Below are positions 9,128 to 17,210 of a stretch of DNA of 64,000 nt, piece after piece; within the stretch, counting starts at the first letter, position 1; each line of letters starts with the position of its first letter. This DNA is from Actinomadura luzonensis (lineage in GTDB: Bacteria; Actinomycetota; Actinomycetes; Streptosporangiales; Streptosporangiaceae): contig NZ_JAKRKC020000001.1 of the NCBI RefSeq assembly GCF_022664455.2, positions 5,461,001-5,525,000 on the forward strand, in the 5' to 3' direction. The notes under the pieces are model-generated. The model saw only the letters and a list, made by a program, of their open reading frames with translations. It did not search any database and was not told where the DNA came from. The position numbers and the translations under genes are program-made.

Positions 9128-11025
9128 TCGGCCGGCTGCTGGTGGCGAACCGGGGGGAGATCGCCCGGCGCGTGTTCCGCACCTGCCGGGCGCTCGGCGT
9201 CGAGACGGTCGCGGTCTTCGCCGACCCCGACGCGGACGCGCCGTACGTGGCGGAGGCCGACCTCGCGGTACGCCTGCCGGGCGCCCGCCCCGCCGAGACC
9301 TACCTGGACGCCGGCCGCCTCGTGGCCGCCTGCCGCGCCTCGGGGGCGGACGCCGTCCACCCGGGCTACGGGTTCCTGTCGGAGAGCGCGGAGTTCGCGC
9401 GGGCGGTGCTGGCGGCCGGGCTGACCTGGGTGGGCCCGCCGCCGGAGACGATCGCCGCCATGGGGTCGAAGATCGAGGCCAAGCGGCTCATGGCGGCGGC
9501 CGGGGTGCCGGTGCTGCCCTCGCTCGACCTGGCCGCGCCCGGGGAGTTCCCGCTGCTGGTCAAGGCGTCGGCCGGGGGCGGCGGGCGGGGCATGCGGATC
9601 GTCAGGGAGCCCGGCGGCCTGGCCGGGGAGGTGGACTCGGCACGGCGGGAGGCGGAGGCGGCCTTCGGCGACCCGGCGGTGTTCGCCGAGCCGCTGTGGG
9701 AGCGGGCCAGGCACGTCGAGGTGCAGGTGCTGGCCGACGCGCACGGCACCGTGTGGACGCTGGGCGAGCGCGAGTGCAGCGTGCAGCGGCGGCACCAGAA
9801 GGTGGTCGAGGAGTGCCCCTCCCCCGCTCTCGCGCCGGAGGTGCGGGAGCGGCTGGTGGCGGCGGCGCGGCGGGCGGCGGCCGCGATCGGCTACGTCGGC
9901 GCGGGGACGATGGAGTTCCTGGTGCGGGGGAACCGGGTGGCGTTCCTGGAGATGAACACCCGGCTCCAGGTCGAGCATCCGGTCACCGAGCTGGTGTACG
10001 GGGTGGACCTCGTCCGGCTGCAGCTGGAGGTGGCCGAGGGCGGCCGGCTGCCGTCCGGGCCGCCCGGTCCGTCGGGGCACGCGGTGGAGGTGCGGCTCTA
10101 CGCGGAGGACGAGCGGTACCTGCCGCAGTCGGGGGTGTTGCGGCGGTTCGAGATCGGCGGTGACGTGCGGGTCGACTCCGGGGTGGAGTCCGGTTCGACG
10201 GTCTCGCCCTACTACGACCCGATGTTGGCGAAGGTGATCGCGCACGGGGCGTCGCGGGCGGAGGCGGTGCGCAAGCTCGCGGCGGCGCTGCGGCGGGCCC
10301 GGCTGCACGGCCTCACCACCAACCGGGACCTGCTGCTGCGCGTCCTGACGCACCCGGACTTCCTGGCCGGCGACACCCACACCGGCTTCCTCGACCCCGG
10401 CGGCCCCCTCGCGACGGGCGCGCCGCCGGCGCCCCGGCCCCAGGAGGAGCCGCCGGCGGGGCTGGCCGCCGCGCTCGCGCTGGCGGCGGGCAACCGCCGG
10501 CGGGCCCCCGTCCTGGGCGGCCTGCCGGCCGGCTGGCGCAACGTCCGCTCCCAGCCCCGCCACGCCTCCTTCACCGACCCGTCGGGGAACGTGACCGACG
10601 TCGTCTACGACCCGCTGCCCGAGGGCGTGGCCGTGGTCAGCGCCGCCCCGGACCGGGTGGTCCTGGAGCGCGACGGCGTCCGCCACGCCTTCGACGTCGC
10701 CCGCTACACCGCCGATGGCCCGCTGTACGTCGACCACGCGGGCGGCCACGCCGAGCTGACCCCGCTGCCGCGCCTGCCGGAGCCCGCCGGGCACGTCGTC
10801 CCCGGCTCCCTGCTGGCTCCCATGCCGGGCAGCGTGCTGCGCGTGGAGGTGCGGGCCGGTGACCGCGTCGTCAAGGGGCAGGCGGTGCTGGTGCTGGAGG
10901 CGATGAAGATGGAGCATCGGATCACCGCCCCGGCCGACGGCGTGGTGTCCGGCGTCCACGTCGAGAGGGGCCGGCAGGTCGAGGCCGGCGCCGTGCTGGC
11001 CATCATCCAGGAGGGGGACCCATGA
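9124..11025 (+). CDS. Acyl-CoA carboxylase alpha subunit (biotin carboxylase + BCCP)
   Basis: 633 residues. The biotin carboxylase part (about 1-445) opens LLVANRGEIARRVFRT, has the ATP-grasp glycine loop KASAGGGGRGM and the signature MNTRLQVEHPVTELV. A poorly conserved linker follows, then a biotinyl domain whose EAMKMEH motif places the biotinyl lysine at about K595. It carboxylates biotin using ATP and bicarbonate and hands it to the beta subunit encoded immediately upstream. The ATG overlaps the beta stop and the gene's own TGA overlaps the hydratase ATG, so all three are probably translationally coupled. The alpha-beta pairing matches MCC/GCC-type carboxylases, where BC and BCCP share one chain. 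Confidence 0.92.
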   Translation: MIGRLLVANRGEIARRVFRTCRALGVETVAVFADPDADAPYVAEADLAVRLPGARPAETYLDAGRLVAACRASGADAVHPGYGFLSESAEFARAVLAAGLTWVGPPPETIAAMGSKIEAKRLMAAAGVPVLPSLDLAAPGEFPLLVKASAGGGGRGMRIVREPGGLAGEVDSARREAEAAFGDPAVFAEPLWERARHVEVQVLADAHGTVWTLGERECSVQRRHQKVVEECPSPALAPEVRERLVAAARRAAAAIGYVGAGTMEFLVRGNRVAFLEMNTRLQVEHPVTELVYGVDLVRLQLEVAEGGRLPSGPPGPSGHAVEVRLYAEDERYLPQSGVLRRFEIGGDVRVDSGVESGSTVSPYYDPMLAKVIAHGASRAEAVRKLAAALRRARLHGLTTNRDLLLRVLTHPDFLAGDTHTGFLDPGGPLATGAPPAPRPQEEPPAGLAAALALAAGNRRRAPVLGGLPAGWRNVRSQPRHASFTDPSGNVTDVVYDPLPEGVAVVSAAPDRVVLERDGVRHAFDVARYTADGPLYVDHAGGHAELTPLPRLPEPAGHVVPGSLLAPMPGSVLRVEVRAGDRVVKGQAVLVLEAMKMEHRITAPADGVVSGVHVERGRQVEAGAVLAIIQEGDP

Positions 11026-11795
11026 CGAGCCTCGTGCACCGCGACCTGAAGGACGGCGTCGCGACCGTCACGCTCGACTCGCCGCACAACCGCAACGCGC
11101 TGTCGACGCGCCTGCTCGCCGACCTGAGGGACGCGCTGACCTGGGCGCTGGCCGAGCCCTCCTGCCGGGTGGTCGTGCTGACCGCCACCGGCACGGTCTT
11201 CTGCTCGGGGGCCGACCTGAAGGAGCAGCGCGCGGCCGAGGGCAGGCCGGCGGCGCCCGTGACGGCGGCGCTGCCGGAGATCTTCACGCTGCTGTGGGAC
11301 AGCCCGAAGCCGGTCGTGTGCCGGCTCAACGGCACCGCGCGGGCGGGCGGGCTCGGGCTGGTGGCCTCGTGCGACTTCGCGGTCGCGCCGCTGACGGCGT
11401 CGTTCGCGTTCACCGAGGTGCGGCTGGGCGTGGTGCCCGCGATGATCGCGGTGCCCGTGCTGCGGCGGCTCGGCGGGCGGGCCGCCGCCGAGTACCTCAT
11501 GACCGGCGAGGTGTTCGACGCCGCGCGGGCGGCCGAGATCGGGCTGCTGTCGCGGGCGGTGCCGGAGGAGGAGCTGGACGCGGCGGTCGCGCACTACGCG
11601 GACCTGCTGGTCAAGGGCGGCCCGGAGGCGCTGGCGATCACGAAGCGGCTGGTCCGGGAGGTGCCGGGGCTGCCGTTCGGCGAGGGGCTGCGGCGGATGA
11701 CCGAGCTGTCGGCGGAGCGGTTCGCCTCCGAGGAGGGGCAGGAGGGCATCGCGGCGTTCTGGGAGAAGCGCCCGCCCAGGTGGGCGGCGCGATGA
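11022..11795 (+). CDS. Enoyl-CoA hydratase/isomerase (crotonase family)
   Basis: 257-residue crotonase. The oxyanion-hole segment CSGADLKEQRA and the second one, GTARAGGLGLVASCDFAVA, are both visible, and the C-terminal half carries the usual helical trimerisation region. As the third gene of the carboxylase operon it would hydrate the alpha,beta-unsaturated carboxylated product: isohexenylglutaconyl-CoA if the pathway is atu-like, or 3-methylglutaconyl-CoA if it serves leucine breakdown. No hydratase is encoded beside the leucine operon at 45-50 kb, so the latter is possible. The ATG overlaps the alpha-subunit stop, giving tight coupling. The family call is firm; the substrate is not. Confidence 0.88.
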   Translation: MTSLVHRDLKDGVATVTLDSPHNRNALSTRLLADLRDALTWALAEPSCRVVVLTATGTVFCSGADLKEQRAAEGRPAAPVTAALPEIFTLLWDSPKPVVCRLNGTARAGGLGLVASCDFAVAPLTASFAFTEVRLGVVPAMIAVPVLRRLGGRAAAEYLMTGEVFDAARAAEIGLLSRAVPEEELDAAVAHYADLLVKGGPEALAITKRLVREVPGLPFGEGLRRMTELSAERFASEEGQEGIAAFWEKRPPRWAAR

Positions 11796-11826
11796 CGACG
11801 CCGGCCGAGGGTGGGGCGGGCGCGCG

Positions 11827-13623
11827 ATGAGCCTGCGCGTCGCCAACTGCAGCGGCTTCTACGGCGACCGCCTCTCGGCCGCGCGGGAGATGGTCGAGGG
11901 CGGCCCGATCGACGTGCTGACCGGCGACTGGCTGGCCGAGCTGACCATGTTCGTCCTGGCCGGCAACCGGTTGAAGGGCCGGCCCGGGTACGCGCCGACG
12001 TTCCTGCGGCAACTGGAGGACGTCCTCGGCACGTGTCTCGACCGGGGCATCAGGATCGTCTCGAACGCGGGCGGCCTCGACCCCGCGAGCTGCGCCGAGG
12101 CGGTGCGGGAGCTGGCCGATCGCCTCGGCCTGCCGGCGAACGTGGCGCACGTCGAGGGCGACGACCTCACCGGCCGCGACCTCGACCTGGTCAACGCCGA
12201 CACCGGCGAACGCCTCACCGCGACGCCGCTGACCGCGAACGCCTATCTCGGCGGCCGGCCCATCGCGGCCGCGCTGACGGCGGGCGCGGACGTCGTGGTG
12301 ACCGGGCGGGTGACGGACGCGGCCCTGGTCACCGGGCCGGGCATCTGGCGCCATGGCTGGGGCCCGGATGATCTGGACGCGCTGGCCGGGTCGGTGGTGG
12401 CCGGGCACGTCATCGAGTGCGGCTGCCAGGCGACGGGCGGCAACTACGCCTTCTTCCAGGACGTCCCGGACCTGGCGCACTGCGGCTTCCCCCTCGCCGA
12501 GCTGCGCGCCGACGGCTCGGCGGTGATCACCAAGCATCCGGGGACGGGCGGGCTCGTGTCGGTGGGCACGGTGACGGCGCAGCTCGTGTACGAGCTGGGC
12601 GCGCCCCGCTACCTGGGCCCGGACGCGGTGGCCAGGTTCGACACGATCACCCTGACCGAGGACGGGCCCGACCGGGTGCTGATCTCCGGCGTGCGCGGCG
12701 AGCCGCCGCCCGCGACGCTGAAGGTCGCGGTGACCGTCCCGGGCGGCTACCGCAACACCATGACGCTGGTGCTGACCGGCCTGGACGCCGAGGCGAAGGC
12801 GCGGGTGGCGGAGGAGGCGATCTGGGCGCGGATCCCGAAGGAGTCGTTCGACGCGGTGGACGTGACGCGCACGGGCTCCGGGCTGCTGCGGATCACGGTC
12901 ATGGACGCGGACCGGCGCACGGCGGGCCGCGCCTTCTCCTCGGCCGTGGTGGAGACGGGGCTGGCCGGCTACCCGGGCTGCTACGCGCTCTCCCCGCCGG
13001 GCGACGCCTCGCCGTACGGGGTGTACTGGCCGGTGCTGGTCCCGGCGGGCGAGGTGCGGCCGCGGGTCTTCGTGAACGGCGTGGAGCTGCCGCCCGGCGC
13101 CCCCTGGACGGACGCCGCCCCGCGCGGGCGCGAGCAGGCCCGGGCCGTCCCGCCCCCCGCCGCCGGCCCGGGCTCCCAGGTGGGCGTCCCGGTGCTGCTG
13201 GAGCGCTCCGCGATCCCGGTCCCGCTGGACCGGCCGGACGTGCGGATCCCGCTCGGGCGGGTGGCCGGGGCCCGGTCCGGGGACAAGGGCGGCAACGCCA
13301 ACCTCGGCGTCTGGGTGGACACCGGCGAGCGGTACGCCTGGCTGGCGGCGTACCTGACGGCGGAGCGGCTGGCCGCGCTCCTGCCCGGGCTGGCGCCGTA
13401 CCGGATCGACCGGTACGAGCTGCCGAACCTCAGGGCGCTCAACTTCGTCGTCCACGGCCTGCTCGGCAGGGGCGTGGCCGCGAGCCCGCGGATGGACCCG
13501 CAGGCCAAGGCCCTGGGCGAGGAGCTACGCGCCTGCGTCGTGGACGTCCCCGGCGAGCTCGTCCAGGCGCCGCCAGGCGAGCAGCGCCGCGCCGAGGAGC
13601 CCGGCCCGGACGCCGAGGCGTGA
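11827..13623 (+). CDS. AtuA-family (DUF1446) protein with fused ferredoxin-fold domain
   Basis: 598 residues. The N-terminal about 450 residues form the DUF1446/AtuA domain: ANCSGFYGDRLSAAREM at the start, then SNAGGLDPASCAEAV and VTGRVTDAALVTGPG. The C-terminal about 115 residues (from about 470, VRIPLGRVAGARSGDKGGN) form the AtuA-like ferredoxin-fold domain, which in many genomes is a separate small protein. AtuA is required for acyclic terpene use in pseudomonads, but I know of no established reaction for it. It is fourth in the carboxylase operon, 31 bp after the hydratase. The last 33 codons overlap the 3' end of the convergent ROK gene by 99 bp, so its charged, Pro/Glu-rich tail may be shaped by the other strand. 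Confidence 0.85.
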   Translation: MSLRVANCSGFYGDRLSAAREMVEGGPIDVLTGDWLAELTMFVLAGNRLKGRPGYAPTFLRQLEDVLGTCLDRGIRIVSNAGGLDPASCAEAVRELADRLGLPANVAHVEGDDLTGRDLDLVNADTGERLTATPLTANAYLGGRPIAAALTAGADVVVTGRVTDAALVTGPGIWRHGWGPDDLDALAGSVVAGHVIECGCQATGGNYAFFQDVPDLAHCGFPLAELRADGSAVITKHPGTGGLVSVGTVTAQLVYELGAPRYLGPDAVARFDTITLTEDGPDRVLISGVRGEPPPATLKVAVTVPGGYRNTMTLVLTGLDAEAKARVAEEAIWARIPKESFDAVDVTRTGSGLLRITVMDADRRTAGRAFSSAVVETGLAGYPGCYALSPPGDASPYGVYWPVLVPAGEVRPRVFVNGVELPPGAPWTDAAPRGREQARAVPPPAAGPGSQVGVPVLLERSAIPVPLDRPDVRIPLGRVAGARSGDKGGNANLGVWVDTGERYAWLAAYLTAERLAALLPGLAPYRIDRYELPNLRALNFVVHGLLGRGVAASPRMDPQAKALGEELRACVVDVPGELVQAPPGEQRRAEEPGPDAEA

Positions 13624-14472
13624 GGCCCGCACCTCGGGCGGCGGCCGGAAGGCGAGCCGGCCGGCCAGCCGGTCGCGCAGCGGGCCGAGCAGGAAGCCGC
13701 CCGCCAGCGACAGCCCGCCGCCGATGACCACCGCCTCCGGGTCCAGCACCAGCGTGTACGTGGCCAGCGCCACCGCCAGCGCCTCGACCGCCTCCGCCCA
13801 CACGGCCGCGGCCGCGGGGTCGCCGGCGCGGGCGCGGCGCACCACGTCCTCGGCCGAGCGCTCGCCGCACCGCGCCGCGACGGCCGAGGCGGAGGCGTAG
13901 GCGGCCAGGCAGCCCCGCTGCCCGCAACCGCACGGCTCGCCGTCCGGCCACACCGGGACGTGCCCGATCTGCCCGGCCCAGCCCCGTTCGCCGCCGTACA
14001 GCTCGCCGTCCAGCACGACCGCGCCCGCGATGCCCGTGCCGATGGGCAGGTAGAGCACGTGCCGGCCGCCGTCGCCGTAGGCCAGCTCGGCCTCCCCCGC
14101 GGCGCGCACGTCGTGCCCGAGGGCCACCGGCAGGTCCAGGCCGGCCGCGAAGGCCGGCGCGGGCACGTCCCGCCAGCCGAACGCGGCGGAGAACACCGCG
14201 TGGGTGGGCGTGACCAGCCCCGGCACCGCCACCCCGGCCGCCACTACCCGCACGCCACCACCAGACCGGTCCGCCCCGGCGGGCGTGCGGCCCGGGTCGG
14301 CGGGCAGGCGGGCCAGGTCGGCGGTGAAGGCGGCGATCGCGGCGATCACCCGCTCGGGGCCCTCGGCGCGCGGGGTGGGCCGCCGTTCCTGGTGCAGGAC
14401 GGTGCCGTCGCGGGCGACGAGCCCGCCCTTCAACGTCGTCCCGCCGGCGTCCACCGCCACCACGCACTCCAT
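13525..14472 (-). CDS. ROK-family sugar kinase (glucokinase/NagK-like)
   Basis: About 315 residues with the ASKHA phosphate loop VVAVDAGGTTLKGGL at the N-terminus, the second phosphate motif YLPIGTGIAGAVV, and the ROK zinc site GHVPVWPDGEPCGCGQRGC (His plus three Cys). No helix-turn-helix precedes the fold, so it is a kinase rather than a ROK repressor. It probably phosphorylates glucose or another hexose. I chose the ATG at 14472 because GGCGAG lies about 10 nt upstream; an ATG at 14481 is in frame. The 3' end overlaps the convergent AtuA-family gene by 99 bp. It is divergent from the phosphotransferase gene, 83 bp away. Confidence 0.85.
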   Translation of the reverse strand: MECVVAVDAGGTTLKGGLVARDGTVLHQERRPTPRAEGPERVIAAIAAFTADLARLPADPGRTPAGADRSGGGVRVVAAGVAVPGLVTPTHAVFSAAFGWRDVPAPAFAAGLDLPVALGHDVRAAGEAELAYGDGGRHVLYLPIGTGIAGAVVLDGELYGGERGWAGQIGHVPVWPDGEPCGCGQRGCLAAYASASAVAARCGERSAEDVVRRARAGDPAAAAVWAEAVEALAVALATYTLVLDPEAVVIGGGLSLAGGFLLGPLRDRLAGRLAFRPPPEVRASRLGVRAGLLGAALLAWRRLDELAGDVHDAGA

Positions 14473-14555
14473 GGGACCCATTCTCGCCGGGTTGACCGGG
14501 TGCGCGGCGCTCTCGTAGGGTCCCACCAGAATATGATTCTGTCGAAGAGGTGACC

Positions 14556-15569
14556 ATGACCTCCACGCACATCGACGTCGGCGCCGTCGACCTCGGCGCG
14601 CTCGGCACGTGGATGGACGCCCAGGGGCTGCCCGGCGGCCCGATCACCGGCGTGGCCCCGGTCCTCGGCGGCACCCAGAACGTCATGGTCCGCCTGGAGC
14701 GCGGCGGCCGGTCGTACGTGCTGCGCCGCCCGCCCCAGCACGCCCGCAGCAAGAGCAACGAGGTGCTGCGCCGCGAGGCGCGGCTGCTGGCGGCGCTCCG
14801 CGGCACGCCGGTGCCCGCGCCGGTGCTGGTGGCCGCGCAGACCGAGCACGAGCCGGTCTTCTACCTCATGGAGCCGGTGGACGGGTTCAACCCGTCCACG
14901 GGGCTGCCCGAGCCGCACGCCTCCGACCCGGCGATCCGGCACCGGATGGGGCTGGAGGCCGCCGCGGCGCTGGCCGAGCTGGGCCGGGTCGACCCGGGCG
15001 TGCTGCCGGGGTTCGGCCGGCCGGAGGGGTTCCTGGAGCGGCAGGTGCCGCGCTGGCTGAAGGAGCTCGACTCCTACGCCGACCTCGACGGCTACCCCGG
15101 CCCCGACATCCCGGGCCTCCAGGAGACGGCCGAGTGGCTGAGCCGCCGGCTGCCCCGCTCGTTCACGCCGGGGATCATGCACGGCGACTACCACTTCGCC
15201 AACCTCATGTTCGCCTGCGACGGCCCGCGCGTGGCGGCGATCGTGGACTGGGAGATGTGCACGATCGGCGACCCGCTGCTCGACCTGGGCTGGCTCCTGG
15301 CGACCTGGCCGTCGAACAACGGGCACGTGCCCGGCCTGCCCGCGCCGCAGGAGCTGGTGTCCTACTACGCGGCGCTGTCGGAGCGCGACCTGTCGGCGAT
15401 CGACTGGTACGCGGTGATGGCCTGCTTCAAGCTCGGCATCGTGCTGGAGGGCACGCACGCCAGGGCGTACGCCGGCAAGGCGCCGAAGGACATCGGCGAC
15501 CTGCTGCACGCGACGACCCTGGGCCTGTTCGAGCGGGCCCGCGCGTTCATGGGAGGCGCCCTCGACTGA
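14556..15569 (+). CDS. APH-type phosphotransferase (ACAD10-like family)
   Basis: 337 residues with the aminoglycoside-phosphotransferase/choline-kinase fold. The ATP-binding lobe includes LGGTQNVMVRLERGG and YVLRRPP; the catalytic loop is IMHGDYHFANLMF and the metal-binding aspartate is in IVDWEMCTIGDPLLDLGWL. This subgroup is usually found near acyl-CoA dehydrogenase or other fatty-acyl catabolic genes, and its vertebrate relative is the ACAD10/11 kinase domain that phosphorylates hydroxyacyl-CoA. That fits the carboxylase operon nearby, though it is on the far side of the ROK gene. The ATG at 14556 is preceded by AGAGG with good spacing; a GTG at 14550 is possible. An antibiotic-resistance role is unlikely. 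Confidence 0.82.
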   Translation: MTSTHIDVGAVDLGALGTWMDAQGLPGGPITGVAPVLGGTQNVMVRLERGGRSYVLRRPPQHARSKSNEVLRREARLLAALRGTPVPAPVLVAAQTEHEPVFYLMEPVDGFNPSTGLPEPHASDPAIRHRMGLEAAAALAELGRVDPGVLPGFGRPEGFLERQVPRWLKELDSYADLDGYPGPDIPGLQETAEWLSRRLPRSFTPGIMHGDYHFANLMFACDGPRVAAIVDWEMCTIGDPLLDLGWLLATWPSNNGHVPGLPAPQELVSYYAALSERDLSAIDWYAVMACFKLGIVLEGTHARAYAGKAPKDIGDLLHATTLGLFERARAFMGGALD

Positions 15570-15630
15570 GCCATACTGCTCGAAATCGGGATTTCCGGAA
15601 AAACGATCACTTATCAGGCCCCGGGTCGTA

Positions 15631-15646
15631 CAATTGCGCGCAATTG
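15631..15646. promoter_or_regulatory. 16-bp perfect palindrome CAATTGCGCGCAATTG
   Basis: Two abutting CAATTG boxes form a perfect palindrome 27 bp upstream of the small gene at 15673. CAATTG recurs at 15937 and 16848 in the other gaps of this locus. It is a likely operator for the XRE regulator encoded at 15991. Confidence 0.5.
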
Positions 15647-15672
15647 CACTTCTGTTTCGGGGAAGGATCGTC

Positions 15673-15933
15673 ATGCGCATGAAATTCCTCGGCTCCACGT
15701 CGGAAGCCGGCGCCTGTCCCACCCTGTACGAGACCGACCGCGGCACCATCGTGGTCCAGGGCCTCGCGGTCACCGACGCCGAGGCGCTCGCGGACCTCCG
15801 CGACGTGCTCGACGGGGAGGCCGCGGTCGAGGTCCCCCGCGAGCTCATCACCGAGATCGCCCGCCGGGTGCTCCCCGACGGCTCAGCAACCGCTTTCCCG
15901 ACCAGCGGGACGACACCGACGGCAACCGGTTGA
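15673..15933 (+). CDS. Small hypothetical protein of an XRE-regulator locus
   Basis: 86 residues. It begins MRMKFLGSTSEAGACPTLY and continues with a compact alternating pattern (ETDRGTIVVQGLAV) that suggests a small beta-rich fold, then a helix with VEVPRELI and a disordered Thr-rich tail. Small proteins of this type, in my recollection, often sit beside actinobacterial XRE/DUF397 regulator pairs. Their role is not established. GGAAGGA precedes the ATG at 15673; upstream in-frame starts have no ribosome site. No signal peptide or membrane helix is seen. The 16-bp palindrome at 15631 lies in its promoter and the XRE regulator follows 57 bp downstream. Confidence 0.7.
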   Translation: MRMKFLGSTSEAGACPTLYETDRGTIVVQGLAVTDAEALADLRDVLDGEAAVEVPRELITEIARRVLPDGSATAFPTSGTTPTATG

Positions 15934-15936
15934 TCA

Positions 15937-15944
15937 CAATTGCG
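15937..15944. promoter_or_regulatory. CAATTGCG box upstream of the XRE regulator gene
   Basis: CAATTGCG lies 54 bp before the regulator's GTG. A TTGATC (15957-15962) and TAGCCT (15977-15982) downstream of it could be a short-spaced promoter giving a leaderless mRNA from 15991. Confidence 0.4.
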
Positions 15945-15990
15945 GCCGGCCCTGGCTTGATCGGCGCAACCGGAGCTAGCCTCTTGCGGC

Positions 15991-16842
15991 GTGACCTCGT
16001 TTCAGCAGGCGCGCATCGACCTCGGTGGGCAGCTCCGCCAGCTCCGGGAGGCCGCACACCTGTCGGGCAAGGACCTGGCCGAGCGGCTGCACTGGCAGCC
16101 GTCCAAGGTCTCGCGCCTGGAGAACGCCCGGCAGACCCCCACGGAGGATGACGTGGTCGTGTGGGCGCAGGCGGTGGGCGCCGCGCCCGACACGACGGAC
16201 GACCTGATCAGCCAGGCCCTCGCGCTGGCCGAGCGGCACGACAGCTGGAAGCAGCGCTACCGCAGCGGCCTGGCCGCCATCCAGGAGGACATGCGCGACC
16301 TGGAGGCCCGCACCAAGCTGTTCCGCGCCTTCGAGCCGGGCATCGTCATGGGCCTGCTGCAGACCGCCGAGTACGCCCGGCACGTCTTCCGCAAGGTCAA
16401 GCGCCTCTACAGCGCCGCCGACCAGATCGACGCGGCGGTCCGGGTGCGCATGCAGCGCCAGGAGATCCTCTACGACCGGAGCCGCACGTTCCGCTTCGTG
16501 GTGCCGGAGGCCGCGCTGCGCACCATGCTGGCCCCGGCCGACGTCATGCGCGGCCAGATCGACCGCCTGCTCGCGGTCAGCACGCTGCCGAACGTCGAGT
16601 TCGGCGTGATCCCGTCCGGCGCCGAGCTGCCGGCCGCGCCGATCAACGGCTTCTGGATCTACAACGACGCCATGGTCGGCGTGGCCACCATGACCAAGGA
16701 CCTGGTGCTGCGCGACCCCGACGACATCGCCTTCTACGTGCAGGCTTTCGACGACTTCGCGAAGGTGGCCGCGTTCGACGACGACGGGCGGGAGGTGATG
16801 ATCCGCATTCTGCACACGTACCGGAAACAAACTCCACATTAA
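15991..16842 (+). CDS. XRE-family regulator with DUF5753 domain
   Basis: 283 residues. An N-terminal Cro/C1 helix-turn-helix (about 8-65, with LRQLREAAHLSGKDLAERL and KVSRLENARQTP) is followed by a DUF5753 domain (about 95-275, with FEPGIVMGLLQTAEYAR and FGVIPSGAELPAAPINGF). This architecture is widespread in sporulating actinomycetes; such proteins often act with a small partner and influence development or antibiotic production (for example abaA- and whiJ-type loci). The GTG at 15991 follows a TAGCCT box by 8 nt with no Shine-Dalgarno, so it may be leaderless. It is flanked on both sides by small genes and by CAATTG elements, suggesting a self-contained regulatory locus. Confidence 0.88.
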   Translation: MTSFQQARIDLGGQLRQLREAAHLSGKDLAERLHWQPSKVSRLENARQTPTEDDVVVWAQAVGAAPDTTDDLISQALALAERHDSWKQRYRSGLAAIQEDMRDLEARTKLFRAFEPGIVMGLLQTAEYARHVFRKVKRLYSAADQIDAAVRVRMQRQEILYDRSRTFRFVVPEAALRTMLAPADVMRGQIDRLLAVSTLPNVEFGVIPSGAELPAAPINGFWIYNDAMVGVATMTKDLVLRDPDDIAFYVQAFDDFAKVAAFDDDGREVMIRILHTYRKQTPH

Positions 16843-16847
16843 ACGCA

Positions 16848-16855
16848 GCAATTGC
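16848..16855. promoter_or_regulatory. GCAATTGC palindrome upstream of a small ORF
   Basis: Perfect 8-bp palindrome 57 bp before the ATG at 16912, with a degenerate half copy (TGCAATTC) about 30 bp further on. It is the third intergenic gap of this locus to carry a CAATTG core. Confidence 0.4.
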
Positions 16856-16911
16856 TTGCCTCTCACCACAAGATCGTGCAATTCTGGCGCGAGACGTTGC
16901 GGAGGTGACGC

Positions 16912-17178
16912 ATGATGCTTGATACCGCGCTCTGCCTCGAGCGGTTCGCCTGGCACGCGGGTCGCCACGCCGACCTGTCGGTCCAGAGCCTGGCCCTGGC
17001 CAGCGACCCGGCCTACGTGTCGGTCCGCAACCGGTTCTCGGCCACCCTCGCCGAGACGGTCACCTGCTCCGACGAGGGCGCCTTCGTCACCTCCTGGGGC
17101 TACCGCCTGGGCACGACGGAGGACGTCGAGTCCGCCGCCGCGCGCCTCGCCTTCCTCCTCGCCGCCCTGCCCGCCTGA
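16912..17178 (+). CDS. Hypothetical 88-residue protein, third gene of the XRE locus
   Basis: Not recognised. It is a small soluble protein with a helical start (LDTALCLERFAWHAGRHADL), a central polar/aromatic stretch (CSDEGAFVTSWGYRLG) and an alanine-rich C-terminal helix (VESAAARLAFLLAALPA). A strong GGAGGTGA ribosome site lies 5 nt before the ATG at 16912. It is in the same orientation as, and 69 bp after, the XRE regulator, and it has its own CAATTG-containing gap. By position it could be the regulator's partner or target. DUF397 proteins normally occupy this place, but I do not see their typical Trp/Ser-rich start. Confidence 0.65.
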   Translation: MMLDTALCLERFAWHAGRHADLSVQSLALASDPAYVSVRNRFSATLAETVTCSDEGAFVTSWGYRLGTTEDVESAAARLAFLLAALPA

Positions 17179-17186
17179 ACCCCCGC

Positions 17187-17210
17187 CTGATCCCCCCGCC
17201 GCGGGGTCAG
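17187..17210. terminator. GC-rich hairpin between convergent genes
   Basis: CTGATCCC pairs with GGGGTCAG (one G-U pair) around a GC-rich loop, between the convergent 88-residue ORF and the binding-protein gene. The stem includes the binding protein's TGA. It could terminate from either side. Confidence 0.35.

Noticed and set aside
14556..15569. Antibiotic (aminoglycoside/macrolide) phosphotransferase.
   Set aside because: The APH fold is present, but the sequence pattern and neighbours match the ACAD10-like catabolic subgroup rather than a resistance gene.
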